This document shows positions 1-5,556 of a stretch of DNA of 7,470 bases, in pieces. The notes under the pieces are model-generated. The model searched no databases. It was not told where the DNA came from and saw only the letters and a list, made by a program, of their open reading frames with translations. The stretch covers positions 1 through 7,470 of the forward strand of contig CAYNSI010000106.1 of NCBI GenBank assembly GCA_964399665.1, written 5' to 3'. The stretch is from Avisuccinivibrio_A sp964399665. Its GTDB lineage: Bacteria; Pseudomonadota; Gammaproteobacteria; Enterobacterales; Succinivibrionaceae. Each line of letters starts with the position of its first letter. Position 1 is the stretch's first letter. Made by a program: the position numbers and the translations under genes.

Positions 1-211
1 AAAAAAAAGCGCTAATTTTTATTCGTATGTTCTATATATTATCGTCTGCTTTTTAGAGGGATCTTTTTGACGCGCCCCTATGTGGATCTTATTCACACCA
101 TTCTGACAGGATGTGGAAATTTTTCTGGCATTAAGGTTTTCGCAACTGTATGATTAGTTGCGTTGAATCATTTAAGTTTTCCTCTAAACGGCAGAATAGG
201 CTGCATGATCC

Positions 212-240
212 TTTCAATGCTTAATGCTGCAGTTTAGATT
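212..240 (+). promoter_or_regulatory. Weak candidate promoter of the potF-like gene
   Basis: TTTCAA (212-217) and TAGATT (235-240) are separated by 17 bases and could be the -35 and -10 boxes of a sigma-70 promoter, about 40 bases before the gene. The match is mediocre (3/6 and 4/6). A competing pair further up is TTGACG (67-72) with TATTCA (90-95), also 17 bases apart. I cannot choose between them from sequence alone. Confidence 0.22.
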
Positions 241-241
241 T

Positions 242-258
242 CGATCCAGGCAGGATCG
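242..258. promoter_or_regulatory. Perfect 6-bp dyad CGATCC-N5-GGATCG before potF
   Basis: CGATCC (242-247) and GGATCG (253-258) form a perfect inverted repeat with a five-base spacer. It lies just downstream of the nearest candidate -10 box and 10 bases before the Shine-Dalgarno site. It could be an operator in the DNA or a small hairpin in the 5' leader; the TTTAAGTTTT that follows makes it weakly attenuator-like. No known family operator is recognised. Confidence 0.35.
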
Positions 259-278
259 TTTAAGTTTTGGAGTTTGCC

Positions 279-1397
279 ATGCCAAAATTACTTATAGCCT
301 CCCTTACCGCCTCAAGCTGCCTGTTCTCCGCCGCAGCGGCAGCTGATGATATCAACATTTGGAATTGGAGTGACTACATTGCTGAGACTACAGTGGCTGA
401 TTTTGAGAAGGCCACTTCACTTAAGGCTAACTACACCCTCTTTGATTCCAACGAAATGGTTGAGGCAAGACTGCTCTCAGGACACAGCGGCTTTGATGCC
501 GTTATGATGACTTCATACTATGTGCCGCGTCTGGCCCAGGCAGGGGCAATTGAAAAAATTGATAAGAGCAAAATACCCAATTGGAGCAACCTTGATGAAA
601 ACAGGCTGAAACTTTTAGAGGCCATCGATCCTGATAATGCCTATGCCTACCCCTATGCGGAGATAACCATTGGTATAGGCTACAACAAAGAAAAAATAGC
701 CGAAATTTTCGGACCTGACTTTAAAGTGGACTCCTGGGATGTTCTGTTTAAAAAGGAAAACTCCGACAAGTTAAAAGAATGCGGTATTGCAGTATTGGAT
801 TCCCCCATAGAGATCATCTCAGCAGCCATGCATTATCTTGGCAAAGATCCTGCGTCCGAGAATAAGGATGACTACGCCCAGGCACAGACTTTGTTAACCG
901 CCCTGGCTCAAAACGTCGCCTATTATCACTCCTCCCGCTATATCAATGATCTCGCTTCAGGGGAAATATGCGCAGCCATAGGCTATTCAGGAGACATCCT
1001 TCAGGCAGGGGACAGAGCCCAACAAGCCAAACAGCCTTTTACCATAGAGTATGTCTTCCCCAAGGAAGGATCCCTGCTTTGGTTTGACTGCTGGGTAGTG
1101 CCCCGGAATGCCGCAAACTATGATAATGCCATGACCTGGTTCAACTTCCTGATGCAAAAAGATACGGCAGCCCAAATCTCAAAGGAAACCAAATACATTA
1201 TTCCCGTAAAACCTGCCCTTGAGATCCTTGGCGAAGATCTTAAGGATAATCCATCCGTTAACCTGCCTCCTGAACTTATAGAGAAGGCCTACTTTGTAAA
1301 ACCGACTACTTCAAGGGTATCTCGCATCACCAATCAGGTGTGGAACTCTATGAAGCTTAATTCAGACCAGGAAGAGGAAGGATCAGGCTGGGAATAA
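279..1397 (+). CDS. potF: Periplasmic putrescine/spermidine-binding protein (PotF-like)
   Basis: This is the substrate-binding component of a polyamine ABC importer, acting in the periplasm. The ATG at 279 is preferred because GGAG (269-272) stands six bases before it; the in-frame TTG at 267 has no such site. The product has 372 residues, close to E. coli PotF (370). A signal peptide covers about residues 1-22, with probable signal-peptidase I cleavage after the alanine run. Family landmarks are WNWSDY (28-33), DSPIE (174-178), YHSSRYINDL (216-225), PKEG (261-264), WFD (268-270) and Tyr306. Ligand-pocket residues known from PotF (Trp30, Ser31, Asp32, Tyr33, Glu178, Asp239, Phe269, Asp270, Tyr306) are present, but the pocket tryptophan of the IGWAGD motif is tyrosine (Tyr236). 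The acidic tail DQEEEGSGWE is unusual. No potGHI-type permease or ATPase gene is adjacent, so its partner must lie elsewhere. The family is certain; putrescine over spermidine is likely. Confidence 0.93.
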   Translation: MPKLLIASLTASSCLFSAAAAADDINIWNWSDYIAETTVADFEKATSLKANYTLFDSNEMVEARLLSGHSGFDAVMMTSYYVPRLAQAGAIEKIDKSKIPNWSNLDENRLKLLEAIDPDNAYAYPYAEITIGIGYNKEKIAEIFGPDFKVDSWDVLFKKENSDKLKECGIAVLDSPIEIISAAMHYLGKDPASENKDDYAQAQTLLTALAQNVAYYHSSRYINDLASGEICAAIGYSGDILQAGDRAQQAKQPFTIEYVFPKEGSLLWFDCWVVPRNAANYDNAMTWFNFLMQKDTAAQISKETKYIIPVKPALEILGEDLKDNPSVNLPPELIEKAYFVKPTTSRVSRITNQVWNSMKLNSDQEEEGSGWE

Positions 1398-1417
1398 GCC
1401 GTTGATACTGAAAGGAG

Positions 1418-1444
1418 CCTGCCGTAAGATCCCGGCAGGTTTTG
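1418..1444 (+). terminator. Rho-independent terminator of the potF-like gene
   Basis: CCTGCCG (1418-1424) pairs with CGGCAGG (1433-1439) around an eight-base loop and is followed at once by TTTT. It lies 20 bases after the stop codon of the upstream gene. On the minus strand no T-run follows, so it should serve the plus-strand gene only and mark potF as a single-gene transcript. Confidence 0.75.
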
Positions 1445-1511
1445 TCACCTTGATGCCTTCACCTGCTTATGCATCAGAGCACCAAGATCTGTATCACTTT
1501 AAGGCCCTTTG

Positions 1512-1967
1512 TTATATGAGCCTGTTTTCTTCCAGGTAGGCCTTGATTCCGGCCATAGTTTCATCAGAAATAACATGCTCTATGCGGCAGGCATCGTGCT
1601 CGGCAATGTTGGACGGAACTCCTGCTACGGTTTTTAAAAACACTGTCAAAAGCTGGTGACGCTCAAAGATATGCTCAGCAAGCTCCTGTCCTTCGGGGGT
1701 AAAAACAATGGCACCAGAATTTAGGATCTTAATAAGTTTTTTGTCCTTAAGCTGCCCCAAAGCCCGGCTTACCGAGGGTTTTGAAAAGCCAAGCTCATTG
1801 GCGATATCCACTGCACGCACTATTCCCGCTTCATTGCGTTCTTTGATGACCAAAATGGTCTCAAGGTAATTCTCGCCGGATTCTGCCACCATTCCGGAGC
1901 GCAAAGGTACAGGCTCCGGTACCGCATTAAGCGCCGTGGGGATCCCGACTTTATTTATCTTATCCAT
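1512..1967 (-). CDS. DtxR/MntR-family metal-dependent transcriptional regulator
   Basis: This is a DNA-binding repressor of metal homeostasis genes, presumably sensing Fe(II) or Mn(II). In 151 residues there is a loose N-terminal tail (1-28), a winged helix-turn-helix (about 32-92, with recognition region FSKPSVSRAL at 61-70) and a dimerisation/metal-binding part (about 97-148). Like MntR it has no C-terminal SH3-like domain. Metal ligands can be placed by motif: Glu36 in ENYLE, His104 in ERHQLL, and Cys127, Glu130 and His131 in DACRIEH. The cysteine corresponds to Cys102 of DtxR, where Bacillus MntR has glutamate. The Asp8 equivalent of Bacillus MntR is Asn33. The start ATG at 1967 has AAAGG about seven bases upstream. 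The gene follows the Fur-like gene by 28 bases on the same strand, so the two are probably co-transcribed. The family is clear; the metal is not. Confidence 0.88.
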   Translation of the reverse strand: MDKINKVGIPTALNAVPEPVPLRSGMVAESGENYLETILVIKERNEAGIVRAVDIANELGFSKPSVSRALGQLKDKKLIKILNSGAIVFTPEGQELAEHIFERHQLLTVFLKTVAGVPSNIAEHDACRIEHVISDETMAGIKAYLEENRLI

Positions 1968-1995
1968 TGCCGTGCCTTTGCCAAACTTATGCCTG

Positions 1996-2445
1996 TTATC
2001 TTACAACCGTAACATTTACTTTGTTTCCCACCAGGGAAAGTTGTATGACGTTATTGGGCCCTATTATGCCCCGGGAGATCAATCCCAAACGTATCAGTTC
2101 AGTAAGGTCTGTCTCCTGGCTTTTGATGATGCGCTGCCCCCTGCCGCTGTGAATAGTACCAAGCTCGGGCACCTCAGGACGCATGCCCAGACTGCGCTGT
2201 TTTTGCAGCAGCCCTATCTGCTCTAAACGATTGATAAGTCTATATACCGTAGCTATACCAAGATCAGGGACAAGCTCCTTGGCTTCGTACCAAAGCTCTT
2301 TGGGAGAAGTGCATTCTGAGTTGGTCAGAATATCAATTATACGGCGGCGCTGTACAGTCATCCTAAGGCCGCTTTCTTCGAGCTTGCGCAGGGTTTCTTC
2401 GGTTAAGGAGCCTACGCTGTAGATGTCATCATCCTTGTTCTGCAA
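1996..2445 (-). CDS. Fur-family-like regulator without the usual metal ligands
   Basis: The 149-residue product has the N-terminal winged helix of the Fur family: GLRMTVQRRRIIDIL (26-40), SPKELWYEA (47-55) and the signature GIATVYRLINRLEQIGLL (63-80). Residues 99-140 can be aligned to the Fur dimerisation domain (GRGQRII against CGKVIEF, NNVIQLSLVG against NHSLYLYG). However, the histidine cluster and both CxxC pairs are missing: the protein has one cysteine (Cys45) and one histidine (His99). It may therefore respond to something other than a Fur-type metal ion, or act constitutively. The start is TTG at 2445 with GAGG eight bases upstream; no in-frame ATG occurs before residue 29. It is the first gene of a pair with the DtxR-type regulator. 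A perfect palindrome 35 bases upstream may be its own operator. A FeoA-like C-terminus is an alternative I could not exclude. Confidence 0.82.
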   Translation of the reverse strand: MQNKDDDIYSVGSLTEETLRKLEESGLRMTVQRRRIIDILTNSECTSPKELWYEAKELVPDLGIATVYRLINRLEQIGLLQKQRSLGMRPEVPELGTIHSGRGQRIIKSQETDLTELIRLGLISRGIIGPNNVIQLSLVGNKVNVTVVR

Positions 2446-2473
2446 GGGAGTAACCTCATATTTTTCCGGTAAA

Positions 2474-2510
2474 CTGCCGCGTACTTTAAAGTACAGGATT
2501 AGGCAGTACG
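2474..2510. promoter_or_regulatory. Palindrome GTACTTTAAAGTAC with extra AGTAC half-sites
   Basis: GTACTTTAAAGTAC (2481-2494) is a perfect 14-bp palindrome, 35 bases upstream of the Fur-like start codon. A further half-site AGTACG (2505-2510) mirrors CGTACT (2480-2485), and ACTGCC (2473-2478) mirrors GGCAGT (2502-2507). The nested symmetry fits a repressor-binding region controlling the regulator operon, and possibly the divergent small ORF. It does not resemble the classical Fur, MntR or DtxR boxes. The central TTTAAA could also be a -35 box for the plus strand, with TACGAT (2507-2512) 16 bases on. Confidence 0.45.
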
Positions 2511-2555
2511 ATTATTTACACTCACAGCCACTTTAATAAGGAGGGCATATCCACA

Positions 2556-2678
2556 ATGCCGCCGTCAGACCGGGAAATGAAGCTTAAATCTCGAGTCCAC
2601 GCAGGGATTTTAGCAGATCAACCTGTCCGGGGCCACCTGGCATTAATACTAAGCTTAAACCGATATTATCCCCAATAA
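2556..2678 (+). CDS. Possible 40-residue small protein, divergent from the regulators
   Basis: ATG at 2556 opens a 40-codon frame (begins MPPSDREMKLKSR, ends SLNRYYPQ) that stops with TAA at 2676. A near-consensus Shine-Dalgarno AAGGAGGG (2538-2545) precedes it, with a slightly long spacing of about 11 bases from the GGAGG core. This is the best ribosome-binding site in the gap between the Fur-like gene and the exported-protein gene. The product has a basic N-terminal half and no membrane segment, and I recognise no family. The frame shares the palindrome region with the Fur-like gene and points away from it. It may be a small regulated gene or a chance ORF. Confidence 0.3.
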   Translation: MPPSDREMKLKSRVHAGILADQPVRGHLALILSLNRYYPQ

Positions 2679-2699
2679 AAGTAAAAAGTTACAGTTAAA

Positions 2700-2762
2700 T
2701 CAACAAGACCATGCTAACAAATCGCGGTGCCTTTTAATGTGCTTTAGGGCAAATTCTGACAT
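2700..2762 (-). CDS. Very short ORF (20 residues) with a good ribosome-binding site
   Basis: On the minus strand AGGAAGG stands seven bases before ATG (2762), opening a 20-codon frame (begins MSEFALKHIKRH, ends LLAWSC) that stops with TGA at 2700. It could be a leader or microprotein upstream of the regulator operon. Length is too small to judge coding potential, and chance is a real alternative. Confidence 0.15.
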   Translation of the reverse strand: MSEFALKHIKRHRDLLAWSC

Positions 2763-2991
2763 TAAATATCCTTCCTGCACCCTTGACATGAGGTTTTAGG
2801 ATTGATGCCGTAATTTACTCCCCCTGCCTTGTCATTTCTGTTACTGCAGCCTGCACATTGGTTTTTTGCTGGCAGTACCGTTACCAAACGCCGCAGTACT
2901 GCGAAAAACACTCTGCAATTGCAGCAATTACCGCGCATGTAACATAATCTATCACCAAAACCTGTTTAACCCAAGAACTGCAAGATAGCAC

Positions 2992-3174
2992 AAAAAAACG
3001 TGAGCCAATGCTATGAAAAAATGGCTCTTGCAACAAATATTGTAGAATGCCGTGAAAAAGATCCGCTGTAACTTATAGCAGCACAGATCCCAAAGTACAC
3101 CGCTAATGATCTGCCCCTGCCTAAAGGGGTGGATCTGCTAACGTCTATATCGACCTGTTACGCCGACTATAACA
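2992..3174 (-). ncRNA. Speculative structured small RNA on the minus strand
   Basis: Read on the minus strand, an extended -10 element TGTTATAGT (3174-3166) would start transcription near 3158. Downstream come a 10-bp stem-loop (3135-3108, eight-base loop, two G-U pairs), a small GCTG/CAGC hairpin, and a final stem GAGCCA/TGGCTC (3027-3002) followed after three bases by seven T's. That order (promoter, structured body, terminator) fits an RNA of about 165 bases. Weak points are the absence of a good -35 box and the 14-base loop of the last hairpin. No known RNA family is recognised. Confidence 0.2.
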
Positions 3175-3215
3175 TACAGCGCCTATTCACTACTTTTAAA
3201 AATCAAAAACCCCCG

Positions 3216-3242
3216 AAAAATCGCATAGGGATGAGATTTTTT
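3216..3242 (-). terminator. Candidate terminator of the aroG-serA operon
   Basis: AAAAATC (3216-3222) pairs with GATTTTT (3235-3241), and CAT/ATG inside closes a four-base loop after one mismatch. On the minus strand the stem ends in a T-run, followed by GGGGG and more T's. It lies about 90 bases after the last gene of the operon. The symmetric A/T flanks could also allow function on the plus strand. The stem is AT-rich, so strength is uncertain. Confidence 0.35.
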
Positions 3243-3330
3243 AAAACTTAAAGTACTAAACTTAAGAGGATAAGCGACCATCTTTTAGAACATGGCATCC
3301 GCACTTTAACTGCCCTTAGGATTTCGTGTC

Positions 3331-4254
3331 CTAAAAAACCGGCATGCCGCTTTCATCTATTTGCAGCTGCCCGGGAGCTTCGATTTCATCGGGAAGAGTT
3401 TCCACAACTTCATCAGTATCGTCATTGTCCAGTTCCATAATGACATTCCCTTGGGCATCAATACTTGCTCTGCTTCCTGAACCTGAAAAAGGAATGGGAT
3501 TTGACGCTGTAGCTTCCATGATCTCAGTGGTATCAAAAGTTGGAACCACGGGCGCAAGACCGTCATCTTTGGGCACCAGAGAAAAACCTGCAGGTGCATA
3601 ATCAAGCCCCTCAAGGGTCAAATAGTCGGGAAGATACGTTGTAGTACGATTTCCCGCAGCTGCGGCAAGACGGCTGCAGTCTGATGCCACCTCATCCCAA
3701 TGCTCACTTAAACCCGTAAGCGGGATCTGATATATCCTCGGATTGGCACTTCTTCCCTGCAAAAGGGCAATGACCAGCATCTGTCCTTTACTGACTGCTT
3801 CTTTAAGTTCGGTTAAGTTATCGCTCTGCTGCTTTGTTATGGGGGCAAATACAATCCTGCCCGGAGGATAAACCTCACCTCTTAGGGAATACTCAAGACC
3901 TTCATCTACCCTGAATCTTGCAAAGACATAGCCGTTAAACCCATCAAGGATCCTGATATCAAGAGCCGGTACTTCAAGCTCAAAAACAGGATCCGGGCTT
4001 TGCATCACACAGGCTGCCGAAAAGGTAAATCGTCTGGTTATGGTTGGACGCAGCACCAGTGATGCCTTGTGATGGGAGACCGCTTCTTCAACTGCCAGCA
4101 GCTTTGAGGAACTGCCGGCTCCCTGGGAGGCACTGCCGTGGGGCAGAAAGGTCCAGGTACCGGTCAGGCTGATTTGCCACCCAGACGTCTCATAGGCTGG
4201 TGCGCTTGCAGCTACAATACAAAAAAATGGAACAAGAAAAGTTTTTAACTGCAT
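3331..4254 (-). CDS. Unrecognised exported protein downstream of serA
   Basis: I do not recognise a family for this 307-residue product. Residues 1-20 form a clear signal peptide (MQLKTFLVPFF core, ending SAPA before YETS), so it should be periplasmic or surface-bound; there is no lipobox and no other membrane segment. The middle part (about 25-200) is beta-rich in look, with an EYSLRGEVYPPGR stretch (121-133) and a segment IPLTGLSEHWDEVASDC (177-193). Cys82 and Cys193 are the only cysteines outside the signal peptide and could form a disulphide. The last 35 residues are acidic and probably disordered. The ATG at 4254 has AAAGGG three bases upstream and lies nine bases after the serA stop, so it is almost certainly co-transcribed and translationally coupled. 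Its link to serine or aromatic metabolism is unexplained. Confidence 0.85.
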   Translation of the reverse strand: MQLKTFLVPFFCIVAASAPAYETSGWQISLTGTWTFLPHGSASQGAGSSSKLLAVEEAVSHHKASLVLRPTITRRFTFSAACVMQSPDPVFELEVPALDIRILDGFNGYVFARFRVDEGLEYSLRGEVYPPGRIVFAPITKQQSDNLTELKEAVSKGQMLVIALLQGRSANPRIYQIPLTGLSEHWDEVASDCSRLAAAAGNRTTTYLPDYLTLEGLDYAPAGFSLVPKDDGLAPVVPTFDTTEIMEATASNPIPFSGSGSRASIDAQGNVIMELDNDDTDEVVETLPDEIEAPGQLQIDESGMPVF

Positions 4255-4263
4255 AGGCCCTTT

Positions 4264-5496
4264 CTAATACAGGATCCGGCATTTTAAGGTACCCTTGATT
4301 TCTTTTAGAAGGGGAACCAGAAGTTCCGGAGTATCAGAATGCACGTCCATTACCACATAGCCTACCTCAAGAGTAGTCTGCAGATACTGGGCTGCTACAT
4401 TGATATTCTTTTTGGCAAAAATCTCATTGACCTGCTGCATGATGCCGGGAACATTTTCATGCACATGCAAAAGTCTTGATACTCCGGCACGTTTTTCAGG
4501 AAGAGAGACTTCAGGAAAGTTTACTGCAGTAATAGTTGAACCGTTGTCAGAGTACAAGGCCAGCTTTTGGGCAACCTCGATCCCGATATTGCACTGAGCC
4601 TCCTCAGTGGAAGCTCCTATGTGAGGAGTTAGAATGACATTGTCAAACTCTCTTAGGGGAGATACAAATTCCTCACCATTGGCAACTGGCTCCACAGGAA
4701 ATACATCAACGGCAGCACCTTTTACCCTGCCGGAGCGCAGCGCATCTGCAAGATCATCAATTTTAACCACACTGCCGCGGGAAGCATTGAGGAATACGAC
4801 CCCGTCCTTCATCAGATCAAACTGGCTCTTGCCTATCATATCTCTGGTAAGCTCAGTTTCGGGCACGTGGAGGGTAATAATGTCAGATAAGGCAAACAAC
4901 TCCTCAATTGAAGGAACCTGACGGGCATTTCCCAATGACAGCTTATGCTCTATGTCATAGTAAATAACTTTCAAACCCAGGCTTTCTGCAATAATGCCGA
5001 CCTGAGTTCCAATGTGACCATAGCCTATGATACCTATGGTCTTGCCTCTGGCCTCAACGCAGCCTGAAGCAGATTTTTTCCAGCCGCCTTTGTGCAGCAG
5101 CGCATTTCTTGCAGGAATATCACGAAGAAGCTGAAGATACTCACCTGTTACCAGTTCTGCAACAGAACGGGTATTAGAAAAGGGAGCATTGAAAACGGGG
5201 ATCCCCAAAGTGGCGGCAGCCTTGAGATCTACCTGGTTGGTGCCTATGCAAAAACATCCTATGGCACATAATTTTTTGGCATGTACTAAAACTTCCCTGG
5301 TTAACATGGTGCGGGATCTGATGCCGATAAAGTGGACATTTTCAATTTGATCCAAAAGCTCATCCCCGTCCAGGGCTTTTTTACAATATTCAATATTGTT
5401 ATAGCCTGCAAGATTAAGAGTGTCCACGGCACTTGTATGGACTCCCTCAAGGAGCAGGATCTTTATCTTATCCTTACAAAGGGATAGCTGCTGCAT
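4264..5496 (-). CDS. serA: D-3-phosphoglycerate dehydrogenase
   Basis: SerA oxidises 3-phosphoglycerate to 3-phosphohydroxypyruvate with NAD, the first step of serine synthesis, in the cytosol. The 410-residue product matches E. coli SerA in length and colinear motifs. Landmarks in order are RSRT (60-63), NAPFSNTRSVAEL (103-115), the nucleotide-binding GYGHIG (158-163) with Asp181 for the NAD ribose, Arg240 in NASRG, Glu269 in PVEP and His292 in TPHIG as catalytic residues. A C-terminal ACT domain (about 338-410) carries HVHENVPG (344-351) and NINVAAQYLQT (364-374). The retained ACT ligand motif predicts feedback inhibition by serine, as in E. coli. The start ATG at 5496 has GAGG seven bases upstream. 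It lies 60 bases after aroG and nine before the exported-protein gene, in one operon. Coupling of serA to a DAHP synthase gene is unusual. Confidence 0.97.
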   Translation of the reverse strand: MQQLSLCKDKIKILLLEGVHTSAVDTLNLAGYNNIEYCKKALDGDELLDQIENVHFIGIRSRTMLTREVLVHAKKLCAIGCFCIGTNQVDLKAAATLGIPVFNAPFSNTRSVAELVTGEYLQLLRDIPARNALLHKGGWKKSASGCVEARGKTIGIIGYGHIGTQVGIIAESLGLKVIYYDIEHKLSLGNARQVPSIEELFALSDIITLHVPETELTRDMIGKSQFDLMKDGVVFLNASRGSVVKIDDLADALRSGRVKGAAVDVFPVEPVANGEEFVSPLREFDNVILTPHIGASTEEAQCNIGIEVAQKLALYSDNGSTITAVNFPEVSLPEKRAGVSRLLHVHENVPGIMQQVNEIFAKKNINVAAQYLQTTLEVGYVVMDVHSDTPELLVPLLKEIKGTLKCRILY

Positions 5497-5524
5497 ACTA
5501 AATCCTCAACACATAACACCGCTT

Positions 5525-5539
5525 GGCACCAAAGGTGCC
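5525..5539. repeat. Hairpin between aroG and serA
   Basis: GGCACC (5525-5530) and GGTGCC (5534-5539) form a perfect 6-bp stem with a three-base loop in the 60-base gap between the two genes. On the transcribed strand it is followed by AAGCGG, not by a T-run, so it is not a terminator. It may stabilise or mark a processing site in the mRNA, or serve as a protein site. Confidence 0.4.
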
Positions 5540-5556
5540 TTAAGATGAAAATGCAG

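Larger units (their letters stand above)
2679..3330. other. Long gap without a conventional gene, rich in dyads
   Basis: No frame of convincing length or composition was found here on either strand. The stretch contains perfect palindromes CGCAGTACTGCG (2892-2903) and CTGCAATTGCAG (2913-2924), a stem-loop GAGCCA/TGGCTC (3002-3027) flanked by seven A's at 2992-2998, a 10-bp stem (3108-3135), and an AT-rich hairpin (3216-3242). A TTGACA at 2783 has no matching -10 box. The number of structures exceeds what a plain spacer needs and suggests regulatory DNA or RNA. Confidence 0.5.

Noticed and set aside
81..97. CRP-like inverted repeat TGTGGAT-CTT-ATTCACA
   Set aside because: The half-sites are one base too far apart for CRP (TGTG-N9-CACA rather than N8) and the repeat has a mismatch.
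111..134. Seven-codon ORF MWKFFWH upstream of potF, aromatic-rich
   Set aside because: No ribosome-binding site at a workable distance (AGG touches the ATG), and no reason for aromatic control of polyamine uptake; probably chance.
267..278. Upstream TTG start for the potF-like gene
   Set aside because: The ATG at 279 has a well-spaced GGAG and begins a standard signal peptide; in the longer version that Shine-Dalgarno would lie at the start codon itself.
2783..2788. Consensus -35 box TTGACA on the plus strand
   Set aside because: No acceptable -10 box at 15-19 bases and no gene downstream on that strand.
3344..3601. Plus-strand frame inside the exported-protein gene, and similar frames inside serA and aroG
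   Set aside because: They lie antisense within genes that have clear signal-peptide or family evidence; shadows.
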